DNA from: Martinezella dioscoreae
GTDB taxonomy: Bacteria > Pseudomonadota > Alphaproteobacteria > Rhizobiales > Rhizobiaceae
Direction of reading: 5' to 3'
DNA: 64,000 nucleotides
Assembly: GCF_009176305.1 (NCBI RefSeq)
Contig: NZ_BLAJ01000006.1
Coordinates: 1 to 64,000, forward strand
The number at the start of each line of letters is the position of its first letter. The first letter of the stretch is position 1. Shown here in pieces: positions 26,203-35,142 of this stretch. The notes below the pieces were generated by a model. That model was not told the DNA's origin. It made no database searches and saw nothing but the letters and a program-made list of their open reading frames with translations. Made by a program: the position numbers and the translations under genes.

Positions 26203-28987
26203 GCAATTCACTCCTCGCAGGATCTCGGCGTTGGCCGCGCGGTGCGCGCGCTGGCAGTTTGTTCGGCGCTTTGAACAGCGTGGCTAGTTTGCCCGCAATG
26301 GGGGTTCCGATGCCGCTGCACGGGTCAGGGCCGATGCGAGCGCGAAAATAACCGTTGTCGCCTTGAGTGATGTCGTTGAAGCATGTGTGGTTGAGCCAAA
26401 GCTGCGGCGTCACGAAGCCGAGCTTGCGGCCGAAGGCGGCAAACAGCCCGGCATAAAGCGGTGCCACGGCGCTGGTGCCGCCGATTACTTCTTGTCGGCC
26501 GTGGACGAAGATATTGTATCCCGTAGATGGCGCGGCATTAGCCGAGACGTCAGGTATCATGCGCCCCGGTCCGTGCGGCGCCCCCGCCTGCCATGTCGGC
26601 ATTGGCTGGAACAGCTTGGAAAAGCCGCCGCCTGTCCCCGAGCCATTTGGATTACCGGGGTCGTCGTTCCATACGGTCTCTTCCGCATTGGCGTGAGGCT
26701 TCATGGTACCGCCGCAGCCAACCACGAACGGACAGGAGGATGGGAGATCGACATTGGCCGAGTCCGCCCCGCCGTCAGACGAATCATTGTCGCCCGAAGC
26801 CGCGAAGATGATCATGCCGGTCTTCGCGGCTGCCTCCGCCGACGTGCTAAGTCTGTCGGGATAGTCGATGCCCACTGCCGCGGCCGCCGCCTTCCAGTTG
26901 GCCTCGTCCGAACCCCAGGAGATCGAGCAGACGTCACAGCCGTCGGCCGCAGCCGCGGTGATGGCGGTCGCCATCGAGCCCCAGTCGTTGGCGTCCGCCC
27001 AGTAGAACCGGATGCTTGCGGCTTCGCCGGTGGCGACGGAATATGCGGCGGCTGCGACTTCGATGTCGAGTGCAACCTCGCGGTCGGGATCGGCGGCAGG
27101 GTCACCCGAGTGCTTGTTCGGATCATTGTGGCCGGGTCCGATCGGCACGTCGACGATGTTCGGCACCGGCAGGCCCGTCGAGCGGAAATAAGTGTCGATA
27201 TCCTTCTGGACCCAACCGCCGCTGAACTCGATGATCGCAATCACGCCGCCGCCGGCGAGGTCGCTCGGCCAGGAATAGGCCCGGCACAGATCCGACATTT
27301 CCCAGGGCTCCGCGCCTGCCGCGGCCGGACGGAAGGCGCCGGTGCCCATGCCAGGTAGCTTGAAATAGGGCCGGATGATATTGGGCACTAAATGCGACAG
27401 CTCTGCCCTGGCGCGCAGACGCGCACGGCGCGTGCCAACGGCACGGTCATACATGGCAGCGAGATCGGCTTTCATGGCCGTTCGTGAAGCACTGTCGAGA
27501 TAGATCATATGTCCGGAGGGATAGTTCTGGATCGTCAGATTACGGCGCACCTGGGCGTCCTCGAGCGGCATCGCATCCAAGGTGAGCCTGGTCTGGAAAA
27601 AGGGCGTCACCGAATCGTAGTAGCCGTTGGCCGAGAGCACCAGTAGGTCGGGGTTGGCGGCCATGGTGGCGGCAAGATCGCCGGCCGTATAGAGCGTCGG
27701 GTTACCCTGGCGGTCCGGCTTCTGGACCGCGCCCGTCGGATCGGTGTGGCTGAAATCCCAAAACTGGAACGCCTGGTCGTTGAGGTCAACGAAGTTCGAG
27801 GTAGCGGTGAACTTAAGGTCGTTGTTGAGATAGCTGTTCCACATAGTGGTGTAAACGCCGCCCACGGCCGCCATGGTGGGGTCGTTCATACCACCGTCAG
27901 GCGAAACGATAGCCGCGATCCCCGTGTCGATCCCCGTCACTCGCCCGTCATAGGCGCCAAGTGCCAGACCCCGATCCTGCAGAAGCGCGACCAGGAAGGC
28001 AGAATGGCCGAGCCGGTCGGCAGTCTCTACGTTCAGCCGCCAGGCCTCGAGCATATTGGCGGGAAGGCCTAGATAGCGGCTCAGCGTCTCCTTCGCGATT
28101 GGATCCGCCTTCGGAAAAGCCTTGAGTGCTTCGGCGTAGGGACCCTCGGCGAACTGCGTCACGGTCTCCATGAATGAAGCGAGGTCCGCCGGCGGCGGCT
28201 CGATGCCGGTCTTTTTGTGAAACCAAGCGTCGGCGGCAAAGGTCGGCATCAAGCCGACGGCGTTGGAGAAATTCGCCGGGTAGTCGAGCACGCTGGACTG
28301 CAGCGTGATGCCGTTGAGGTCAAGGCCATCCTCGTGCAGCAGCCAGGCGAGCACGCAGCTGCGAGCCGTGCCGTAGGATTCGCCCAACAGGAAGCGCGGC
28401 GAGTTCCAGCGATTGAAGGCGCTGAGATAACGCTTGATGAATTGCTTGATCGAGACGGCGTCTTGATCGACGCCCCAAAAATCCCTGTTCTTGAAAGGTG
28501 CGATTGCCGCGGAATAACCGGTGCCAACCGGATTGATATAGACCAAATCGCTGCGGTCGATCAGGCTATCGGGATTATCCTCCATGGCGTAGGGCGGAGG
28601 CGGCGTGAACTCCGGCATGCTGGTTCTGATGCGCCTGGGTGCAAAGGAACCGAGCAGAAGGAAGACCGACGAGGAACCTGGGCCGCCATTGTAAAAGAAG
28701 GTCACCGGACGGGTTGTGAGGTCCAGGCCATCCGCCGTAAAGGCCACATAGAAGAACTTTGCGGCGGGCTTCGAGCTCGACGGATCAACGGTGACGAGAT
28801 GACCCACAGTCGCGGTATAGGGAATAGAAACCCCGTTCACCATAGCCACATGATGGGTAATGGCTGCGTTCTCGGTAGCGTCTGAAATCGCGTCGTCCGG
28901 TCCGGATCCGTAAGCCGTGGTGTCAAGGAATGGCTGATCTTGTTGATGCTGACCAATCCCCGAGCCGTTGTTGACCGTCTTCGCCAT
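26195..28987 (-). CDS. Fusion of serine carboxypeptidase (S10) and sedolisin (S53) protease
   Basis: One 930-residue protein with two unrelated serine-peptidase modules. Residues about 50-510 are S10-like: oxyanion NGGPGSSS (100-107), nucleophile GESYG (Ser204), then Asp458 in NGYYDSVTP and His493 in YPSGHMIYLD. Residues about 545-905 are S53-like: REVALDIEV gives Glu637 and Asp641, the oxyanion Asp is Asp733 in SGDND, the nucleophile is Ser839 in GGTSAVAPLYAGL, and the terminal calcium site is NDITQGDNGYF to GPDPCSG. All catalytic residues are therefore present. The usual S53 activation prodomain is absent between the modules. I see no signal peptide at the N-terminus. The last residues (RDPARSELRS) run into the 21-bp repeat. 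Sedolisins act at acid pH and S10 enzymes trim C-termini, so a combined endo/exo protease is my inference. Confidence 0.88.
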   Translation of the reverse strand: MAKTVNNGSGIGQHQQDQPFLDTTAYGSGPDDAISDATENAAITHHVAMVNGVSIPYTATVGHLVTVDPSSSKPAAKFFYVAFTADGLDLTTRPVTFFYNGGPGSSSVFLLLGSFAPRRIRTSMPEFTPPPPYAMEDNPDSLIDRSDLVYINPVGTGYSAAIAPFKNRDFWGVDQDAVSIKQFIKRYLSAFNRWNSPRFLLGESYGTARSCVLAWLLHEDGLDLNGITLQSSVLDYPANFSNAVGLMPTFAADAWFHKKTGIEPPPADLASFMETVTQFAEGPYAEALKAFPKADPIAKETLSRYLGLPANMLEAWRLNVETADRLGHSAFLVALLQDRGLALGAYDGRVTGIDTGIAAIVSPDGGMNDPTMAAVGGVYTTMWNSYLNNDLKFTATSNFVDLNDQAFQFWDFSHTDPTGAVQKPDRQGNPTLYTAGDLAATMAANPDLLVLSANGYYDSVTPFFQTRLTLDAMPLEDAQVRRNLTIQNYPSGHMIYLDSASRTAMKADLAAMYDRAVGTRRARLRARAELSHLVPNIIRPYFKLPGMGTGAFRPAAAGAEPWEMSDLCRAYSWPSDLAGGGVIAIIEFSGGWVQKDIDTYFRSTGLPVPNIVDVPIGPGHNDPNKHSGDPAADPDREVALDIEVAAAAYSVATGEAASIRFYWADANDWGSMATAITAAAADGCDVCSISWGSDEANWKAAAAAVGIDYPDRLSTSAEAAAKTGMIIFAASGDNDSSDGGADSANVDLPSSCPFVVGCGGTMKPHANAEETVWNDDPGNPNGSGTGGGFSKLFQPMPTWQAGAPHGPGRMIPDVSANAAPSTGYNIFVHGRQEVIGGTSAVAPLYAGLFAAFGRKLGFVTPQLWLNHTCFNDITQGDNGYFRARIGPDPCSGIGTPIAGKLATLFKAPNKLPARAPRGQRRDPARSELRS

Positions 28988-29619
28988 GGCCGACCTTCAA
29001 ACCTTGAGTTCACGCAAACCGATATCGTCCGGCTGACCCCAGTTACGAATGTCTTTCCTGCTGAATTCGTGAAGTCCGATACTATACTTCTGCAAGGTGC
29101 AAAAGTCGCAGGGATATTGTACCGCTGTTTCGTGTAGCCGACAAGTTTTGAGCTAGCTCCGCCAAACCGACAAGGGGTTCTGCCGACGTCGCCGTTCGCT
29201 CGTCATGTCGTCGTCGACCACATTGATTGCCGAAGAGACAGGTGGCAAGGAGGCGGGGTCCGCCGCCTTGCGCGGCACCTCTGCCGCTCGGCAGACGCCA
29301 ACCTTCGCCTAGCTGGACGTCCATGCATGCTGGGCGCACGGTCCGGTGTGCCGATATCTAGTTCGCCGACCGAAAGTGCCGCCAACAGCCTCCTCAATGC
29401 CCGCATGAACAAGCAGCGCAAGAAGCGCTAGTCACCGATTGGCGCTCATCGGGTCTTGCGGGTCCGAGCCATCGTCGTGGACGGTCGCCTCAAGCAGGTA
29501 AAGCTCAGTCTTGCAGCGTAACCCCATCCTTTTTCCACTCCCCTTGCAATTCCGGCCTCCGCGAATCAAATGTAGTTGCGCAACCACAAATTCCGGGGTC
29601 ACGAACTTTGGAGCTTATC
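28988..29619. other. Gap of about 630 bases without a supported gene
   Basis: No frame here shows a recognisable protein. A plus-strand frame ending at the TAG 29428-29430 reads ESAANSLLNARMNKQRKKR, which could be the tail of a lost gene, but nothing upstream supports it. The first part must carry the promoter of the S10-S53 gene; the last part carries the operator-like palindrome of the phd-type antitoxin. Confidence 0.5.
29571..29588. promoter_or_regulatory. Palindromic operator upstream of the antitoxin gene
   Basis: TGTAGTTGCGCAACCACA is an 18-bp palindrome with one mismatched pair; its core GTTGCGCAAC is perfect. It ends 31 bases before the antitoxin ATG. Phd/YefM antitoxins bind such palindromes to repress their own operon, so this is the likely site. 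Confidence 0.5.
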
Positions 29620-29874
29620 ATGACCGTCACCATGCTTTCAGGCCGTGAACTCAATCAGGATCTTGGGCGCGCGAAGCGGGCCGCGCAGGCTGGGCCCGTG
29701 ATCATCACTGATAGGGGACGGCCCGCGCACGTCCTCTTGTCGTTCGACGAGTACAAGCGGCTTAGCGGCAAAATGCGGACCCTCGGTGACATGCTGGCCG
29801 CGCCAGGAGCGGATGACGTTGACTTGCCGCTCCCGCGGCGCGCTGAGTATGCCAAGCCGGTTGACCTGTCCTGA
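29620..29874 (+). CDS. Type II antitoxin, Phd/YefM family
   Basis: Antitoxin of 84 residues. The N-terminal DNA-binding fold is typical: LSGRELNQDLGRAKRAAQAG, then PVIITDRGRPAHVLLSFDEY. The C-terminal part (GDMLAAPGADDVDLPLPRR) is the disordered toxin-binding tail, ending in a motif common to Phd proteins that pair with VapC. The ATG at 29620 has GGAG 6 bases upstream. The gene looks intact although its toxin partner immediately downstream is broken. Confidence 0.87.
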   Translation: MTVTMLSGRELNQDLGRAKRAAQAGPVIITDRGRPAHVLLSFDEYKRLSGKMRTLGDMLAAPGADDVDLPLPRRAEYAKPVDLS

Positions 29875-30296
29875 TTGTTGCTCCATGCCAATGTCGTCTC
29901 CGAGCTCCGCAAGGTCGCGAGCGGCAAGGCCGACCCAATGTCGCGGTCTGGAACGAAACGGTAGATCCGGCCGAATGCTTTATTTCATCCGTAGTTCTGC
30001 ACGAGCTAGAGATTGGGGTCCGGCTGGTCGAACATAATGACGCACTCGCAGGCAAGATGCTGCGCGGCTGGCTAGAAAATATCGTCCTCATGGCATTTTC
30101 CGGCCGCATCCTGCCTCTGGACGAGGCGGCGGCCGTTCAGGCGGCGAAATGGCATGTTCCCAATCCCAAATTGTCGCGAGCACGGCCAAGACCGCGACCC
30201 TCATCTATCGACAGGAGCGCTAATGAATGGTCCGTGCGCCGCATTGGTCTTCGCAACGCGCTCTTATGGTTCGGATCAGACTGGTGGCATTGTTGA
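29875..30296 (+). pseudogene. VapC-type PIN-domain toxin, decayed
   Basis: It starts right after the antitoxin stop and reads LLHANVVSELRKVASGKADP, where active VapC proteins have LLDTNVVSELRK; the first catalytic Asp is thus replaced by His. One base is missing near 29937, after which the family resumes in another frame: VAVWNETVDPAECFISSVVL, then HELEIGVRLVEHND and LPLDEAAAVQAAKWHVPNP. A further frame change is needed after about 30165 to reach a weak match to the C-terminal PIN segment (GALMNGPCAALVFATRS). The toxin cannot be functional. Confidence 0.8.
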
Positions 30297-30364
30297 TGAT
30301 GGTCTGGTTGTTTGGACTGCAGTCCGTTGCTAGATCCCACGCATGAGGCAATGAGCGGGAGCGA

Positions 30365-30661
30365 TCAGTCGCAGCTCTGCGAACCCGCTTGCTCCTGGTT
30401 GGCCGACGTCGAGGTCATCGCGTTGGCCTGATTGTTGCAGCCGCCACTATTCTTGCTCGAATCCGTCTTCGTCTTCTTGCTGGAGTCCTGTGCGCCATTC
30501 CTTCCAGCTTTGTTGTCGCCTTGCACCGATTTGTCCTGGTTTGTTTCCGGATGGGGAGATAACTGATCGCTGGCCGCGCCATTGGAATTGCTGGATTGCG
30601 CCAGGGAGGCCGTCGCCAGGCAAAGTGAAATAAGCGCGGTCGCCGCGATTTTCGAGAGCAT
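30365..30661 (-). CDS. Small secreted hydrophilic protein
   Basis: Product of 98 residues with a clear signal peptide (MLSKIAATALISLCLATASLAQ) and probable cleavage after LAQ. The mature part is about 75 residues, rich in Ser, Asn, Gln and Lys, with no hydrophobic core, so it is probably disordered. Two Cys remain near the C-terminus (GGCNN and QSCD). GAGGAG lies 6 bases before the ATG. I do not recognise the family. Confidence 0.65.
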   Translation of the reverse strand: MLSKIAATALISLCLATASLAQSSNSNGAASDQLSPHPETNQDKSVQGDNKAGRNGAQDSSKKTKTDSSKNSGGCNNQANAMTSTSANQEQAGSQSCD

Positions 30662-30843
30662 GGCTTTCTCCTCAACATTCTTGTAAGTTCACTTGGAACT
30701 TTTGCAGCTGCCCGAAGTTCCAACGCCCGTCGCAGATATCTTGGGCGGCCATATGTTTTCCGTTGCCGAGCGCGGCAATTCACTTCGATCCTACTCCTGT
30801 CGCTTGAGCCCGCCCGAATACTGGTTAATCGAGGGTATTTTCA

Positions 30844-31605
30844 ATGGAACGCAAACGTGCTCGGGGCCATACCCGCCGCGCATTCCTCTCATCCACGGCA
30901 GTCGCCATCATCCTTGGGTCCGTGCAACGGGCGAGCGCTCTCGTCATCGGCGGGGAACGTCCCTGGATCCCATTTGACGCCAGTCCGCCGGATGTGCCCT
31001 CGGCGGCGGCGCCCGGACGATGGTTTTTCTTCACCGATGAGGAAGCGGAGACGATCGGTGCCATTACCGAGCAGTTGATCCCGGCCGATGAGCTTAGCAT
31101 CAGCGGAAAAGAGGCAGGCTGTACCGAATATATCGACCGGCAGCTGGCAGGTTTTTTCGGCAACTTCGACCGGCTTTACATGCGAGGTCCTTTTCAGCCT
31201 GGGACGCCTGAACAGGGCGATCAATCGCCGCTTGCTCCGCGTGCCCGTTACCGCATCGGCATCGCGGCCCTCAACGAACACTGTTCCGCCACCTTCAAGC
31301 AGCCCTTCGCCAAATTGACGAGCGAACAGCGCGATCAAGTGCTGACGGATCTTCAGCATGGAACAATCGCCATGCGGGACATCGATTCGATGTCCTTTTT
31401 TTCGCTCGTCCATGCCAACACCATGGAGGGGTTCTTCGCCGATCCGATCTACGGTGGCAACAAGGACATGGTCTCCTGGAAGATGCTCGGCTTTCCCGGC
31501 GCCCATTACGACTACCGAAACTACGTGGAGCGCCATAACGAGACGCTTGATCTGCCGCCTGTCGGCATTGCTGGGCGGCCCGAATGGAACATTGGAAAGG
31601 ATTGA
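30844..31605 (+). CDS. Gluconate 2-dehydrogenase subunit 3 family protein
   Basis: Small subunit of a membrane-bound three-component dehydrogenase, 253 residues. The N-terminus carries a twin-arginine signal (HTRRAFLSSTAVAIILGSVQ) ending at ASA, so the folded small and large subunits probably leave by Tat together. After it comes the conserved WFFFTDEEAETIGAITEQLIPAD, and later GGNKDMVSWKMLGFPGAHYDY near the C-terminus. The stop overlaps the ATG of the GMC oxidoreductase. It is needed for export and activity of the catalytic subunit in known relatives. Confidence 0.9.
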   Translation: MERKRARGHTRRAFLSSTAVAIILGSVQRASALVIGGERPWIPFDASPPDVPSAAAPGRWFFFTDEEAETIGAITEQLIPADELSISGKEAGCTEYIDRQLAGFFGNFDRLYMRGPFQPGTPEQGDQSPLAPRARYRIGIAALNEHCSATFKQPFAKLTSEQRDQVLTDLQHGTIAMRDIDSMSFFSLVHANTMEGFFADPIYGGNKDMVSWKMLGFPGAHYDYRNYVERHNETLDLPPVGIAGRPEWNIGKD

Positions 31606-33374
31606 TGATGGCGACGAAGCTGCCTCACACCGATGTCGCCATCATCGGCCTTGGCTGGACCGGTGCCATTGTAGCAAGCGAACTGACGGCCGCTGGCCTC
31701 GACGTTGTCGCGATCGAGCGCGGACCATGGCGCGACACGGCGCGCGACTTCAGCATTGCGTCCGTTCCGGACGAACTCCGCTACGTCCACCGGCAGGAGC
31801 TCATGCTGCGTACGGCCCAGAATACGGTGACCGTCCGCAACAATCCTTCGGAAACCGCCTTGCCGATGCGCAATTGGGGTTCCTTCCATCCGGGAAACGG
31901 GACGGGTGGCGCGGGCAATCACTGGGCCGGCATCACCTTCCGCTTTCAGCCGGAGGAGTTCCGGCTGAAGAGCTATTTGCAGGAGCGTTACGGTGCAACA
32001 GCCATTCCGGACGAATTGACCTTACAGGACTGGGGGACCGATTGGAATGAGATGGAGCCGTTCTATACGGCCTTCGATCGCATCGTCGGGACTTCCGGCA
32101 AGGCCGGCAATCTCCGCGGTCAGATTCAAGAGGGGGGCAATCCGTTCGAAGGGCCCCGTTCGGAAGAATATCCAACGAAGCCGCTTCGCCAGCCTTATGG
32201 GCCTGTTCTCTTCGCCAGGGCCGCGGCGGAGATGGGCTATCGTCCCTTTCCTGTGCCATCCTCGCTGATTTCCGAGCCTTATACCAACCCTCTTGGCGTA
32301 ACCATGGGGCCGTGCACCTTCTGTGGATTCTGCACCAATTACGGCTGCGCCAACTATTCCAAGGCCAGTCCTATCGTGAACATTCTTCCGGCTCTTGTTC
32401 GCCGGAAGAATTTTATGGCGAGGACGAATTCCGAAGTCTTGAAAGTGCTGACCGACTCGACCGGAAAAAAGGCGACTGGCGTTCTCTTCGCCGATACCTC
32501 CGGCCAGGAATGGGAGCAGCCGGCGGATCTTGTCGTTGTCGGCGCCTTTACCTTCGAGAACGTGCGTCTGATGCTGCTGTCCGGGATCGGTAAACCCTAC
32601 GATCCGTCAACCGGAGAAGGTACAACTGGCCGCAATTATTGTTATCAGACCGCGAACGGCGTGCAGCTCTTCTTCGATGACAAGAACTTCAATCCCTTTA
32701 TCGGCGGCGGCGCGGTCGGCATGGGGATCGATGAGTTCAACAACGACAATTTTGATCACAGCGGGCTCGGCTTCTTCGGTGGCGGGTCGATCCGTGTCAC
32801 GCCGATCGGCGCTGCTCCGATCAGCTATCGGCCCGTGCCGCCGGGAACGCCCACCTGGGGCAAGGAATGGAAGAAGGCAACGGTGAAGAATTACCTCTCG
32901 GCCATGTCGATCGGCTGCGAGGCCTCGAGCTATGCGACCAGGAACAATTATCTCTCACTGGACCCGTCCTATACCGACCGTTTCGGGCGGCCGCTTTTGC
33001 GCATCACCTTCGATTTTCCCGAAAACGACCTTCGCATGGCGCAATATTGCACGTCGAAGGTTGCCGACATCGCCAGGCACATGGGGCCACGCCAGATCGT
33101 GGAGAACCCGATGAAAGGTCATTGGAATACGGTTCCCTATCAGTCGTCGCATGTGGTTGGTGGCTTTATCATGGGTGAAAACCCCACCAACAGCTGCGTC
33201 AACAAATATCTGCAAAGCTGGGATGTGCCGAACCTGTTTGTCGTCGGCGCTTCCGCCTTCCCGCAGAATCCCGGCTACAATCCGACCGGCACCGCGGCCG
33301 CCCTTGCTTTCAAGGCTGCCGATGCAATCAGGAACATCTATCTTAAAGATCCAGGCCCCATGGTGCGCGCATGA
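31605..33374 (+). CDS. GMC-family sugar/polyol dehydrogenase, flavoprotein subunit
   Basis: Catalytic FAD subunit of 589 residues, related to gluconate 2-dehydrogenase, 2-ketogluconate dehydrogenase and fructose/sorbitol dehydrogenase large subunits. The dinucleotide-binding site is VAIIGLGWTGAIVASEL at the N-terminus. A segment with GPCTFCGFCTNYGCANYSK near 230-248 is a Cys-rich motif known from this group and may bind an iron-sulfur cluster. The C-terminal VVGASAFPQNPGYNPTGT holds the active-site region. It has no signal of its own and depends on the Tat signal of the small subunit. The sugar substrate cannot be told from sequence. Confidence 0.9.
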   Translation: MMATKLPHTDVAIIGLGWTGAIVASELTAAGLDVVAIERGPWRDTARDFSIASVPDELRYVHRQELMLRTAQNTVTVRNNPSETALPMRNWGSFHPGNGTGGAGNHWAGITFRFQPEEFRLKSYLQERYGATAIPDELTLQDWGTDWNEMEPFYTAFDRIVGTSGKAGNLRGQIQEGGNPFEGPRSEEYPTKPLRQPYGPVLFARAAAEMGYRPFPVPSSLISEPYTNPLGVTMGPCTFCGFCTNYGCANYSKASPIVNILPALVRRKNFMARTNSEVLKVLTDSTGKKATGVLFADTSGQEWEQPADLVVVGAFTFENVRLMLLSGIGKPYDPSTGEGTTGRNYCYQTANGVQLFFDDKNFNPFIGGGAVGMGIDEFNNDNFDHSGLGFFGGGSIRVTPIGAAPISYRPVPPGTPTWGKEWKKATVKNYLSAMSIGCEASSYATRNNYLSLDPSYTDRFGRPLLRITFDFPENDLRMAQYCTSKVADIARHMGPRQIVENPMKGHWNTVPYQSSHVVGGFIMGENPTNSCVNKYLQSWDVPNLFVVGASAFPQNPGYNPTGTAAALAFKAADAIRNIYLKDPGPMVRA

Positions 33375-34618
33375 CGAAGGCCCTTTGGAAATTCCGGCTC
33401 GGATTGACGGCAGCAGCAGTTGGGGGCTTATCGTCACTTGCCATGTCGCAATCGCTGGGCGACGCGGAGTTCAACGTGGTCGACCGGGGCCGCTATCTCT
33501 CCATTCTAAGCGATTGCGCTGCCTGCCACACCGCGCCAGGAGGGCAGCCCTTCGCCGGCGGTCTGAGCATCGAAACACCCTTCGGCGATCTGATCACGCC
33601 GAATATTACGCCCGACCGTGAAACCGGCATTGGCAAATACACGAAGGAAGACTTCCAGCGCGTCATGTCCGAAGGGATTGGCAGGGGCGGTTATCATCTT
33701 TATGCGGCCATGCCATATCCCGCCTACACCAAAATGACCGCGGAGGACAACGCAGCGATTTTCGCCTATTTGCAGACATTGCAGCCGGTTAAAAATCAGG
33801 TCGAGGTCAACCAGCTGCCGTTCCCTTATAATCAGCGCTGGTCGCTATTCGGCTGGAACGCCCTGAACTTCACCGCAGGTGTTTTCAAACCGGACACAAA
33901 CAAGAGCGAGCAATGGAATCGCGGAGCCTATCTCGTGGAGGGGCCTGGGCATTGCGGTACATGCCATACGCCAAAGAATGCGCTCGGAGGCGACAAGGAC
34001 AGCGAGGCGTTGCAAGGGTTTGTCATACAGGGATGGAATGCTCCCAATATCACCACCGATCAGCATACAGGCATCGGCGGTTGGAGCGTGAACGATATCG
34101 TTGCCTACCTCAAGAAGGGCGCGAACCGGTTTGATCTGGCGTCCGGACCGATGGCGGAAGTCGTTACCAAGTCCACATCCAAGATCAGCGATTCCGATCT
34201 CGCGGCGATCGCCACCTACCTCAAGGACAGCGGGGAGACGTCAACCGCGGCATCTGCCGCCATCGCGCAATCCGAGCCTGCCATGAAGGCGGGAGCGGCT
34301 CTTTATGCAGATCGTTGTTCCGGCTGTCATACGCCGGCGGGCGAGGGGATACCAAAACTGTTCCCAAGACTTGCCGATGCGCCGTTCGTCAATGCCGTCG
34401 ACGCGACATCGTTGATCCATGTGGTCCTCGCCGGAAGTCGAGCCGGTAGCACCGATGCCGTCAGTACGTCCCCCGCCATGCCCGCCTTCGACTGGAACAT
34501 GTCCGACGAACAGGTTGCAAGCGTCCTGACCTATGTTCGCAATAGCTGGGGCAATGCCGCACCGGCGGTGAAGCCCGCGGACGTCGCAAGCCTGCGTGAC
34601 CATTTAAAGAAGCAGTGA
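33371..34618 (+). CDS. Tri-haem cytochrome c subunit of the sugar dehydrogenase
   Basis: Electron-acceptor subunit of 415 residues. An N-terminal signal (FRLGLTAAAVGGLSSLAMSQ) is followed by three c-type haem sites: CAACHT near 55, CGTCHT near 197 and CSGCHT near 316, each with a plausible distal Met further on. This is the usual three-haem layout of gluconate and fructose dehydrogenase cytochromes, which pass electrons to ubiquinone. It overlaps the flavoprotein gene by ATGA, so the three subunits form one operon. The protein would sit on the periplasmic face of the inner membrane. Confidence 0.92.
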   Translation: MTKALWKFRLGLTAAAVGGLSSLAMSQSLGDAEFNVVDRGRYLSILSDCAACHTAPGGQPFAGGLSIETPFGDLITPNITPDRETGIGKYTKEDFQRVMSEGIGRGGYHLYAAMPYPAYTKMTAEDNAAIFAYLQTLQPVKNQVEVNQLPFPYNQRWSLFGWNALNFTAGVFKPDTNKSEQWNRGAYLVEGPGHCGTCHTPKNALGGDKDSEALQGFVIQGWNAPNITTDQHTGIGGWSVNDIVAYLKKGANRFDLASGPMAEVVTKSTSKISDSDLAAIATYLKDSGETSTAASAAIAQSEPAMKAGAALYADRCSGCHTPAGEGIPKLFPRLADAPFVNAVDATSLIHVVLAGSRAGSTDAVSTSPAMPAFDWNMSDEQVASVLTYVRNSWGNAAPAVKPADVASLRDHLKKQ

Positions 34619-34620
34619 TC

Positions 34621-34770
34621 ATGCAATCCAACGGTTTCTCGAAGAAATCCAAATGCGGCATGATCGATAGGGTATCATCAGGTCGTGGCTTGGTCGGTGT
34701 GTTCGCTGATCTTGAGGCTTTTCTCAAAAAATCGCGGGCGGGACCCCGGATTGACGGAGAAGCAGCATGA
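34621..34770 (+). CDS. Candidate 49-residue small ORF after the cytochrome gene
   Basis: A 49-codon frame begins two bases after the cytochrome c stop (MQSNGFSKKSKCGMIDRVSS, later VFADLEAFLKKSR). Its TGA overlaps the ATG of a second small frame by ATGA. There is only a weak purine-rich ribosome site. The coupling pattern is suggestive, but I recognise no family and chance is quite possible. Confidence 0.25.
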   Translation: MQSNGFSKKSKCGMIDRVSSGRGLVGVFADLEAFLKKSRAGPRIDGEAA

Positions 34771-34922
34771 TTGGCGCCAGCAATGGCCTAGACCTCGGAA
34801 CCGCTTCTTCTCGATCAGCTGCGAACTCAGGAATGCGCGCGGCTGCATTCATCAGCAGGACCGGAAGGCAGAACGAGGACCGCTCCGGTTCGTCGGTAAA
34901 CGGCAAGGGAAAGCTCACGTAG
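34767..34922 (+). CDS. Candidate 51-residue small ORF
   Basis: A 51-codon frame whose ATG overlaps the stop of the preceding small frame and has GGAG 7 bases upstream. The product is Ser/Arg/Gly-rich (SRSAANSGMRAAAFISRTGR) and shows no known domain. The rest of 34923-35142 has no gene that I can see, apart from the ribosome site of the next gene. Confidence 0.25.
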   Translation: MIGASNGLDLGTASSRSAANSGMRAAAFISRTGRQNEDRSGSSVNGKGKLT

Positions 34923-35142
34923 ACGGTCAACCGCGGGGCCGAGGTTGCTCAGCCCTCCTCGCGCGAGCTCTGTCTTATCGACAATTCGGGTTAATCAAAC
35001 AGGTTTGCCCACGTCTTTGCTCGGCCAGAAGCCACGCCGGCAGCGCTTACTGCTCGATAAACACCGTATGCAAGAATCCATAGGGAAACTACAAAGGTAA
35101 AAAAGCGTTGTCTTGCTGTGAACCTACCAGAAGGAGATACCA

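Noticed and set aside
34685..35083. A 132-residue plus-strand frame after the cytochrome gene
   Set aside because: Arg/Cys/Gln-rich with no family features and no ribosome site; two smaller coupled frames fit the region better.
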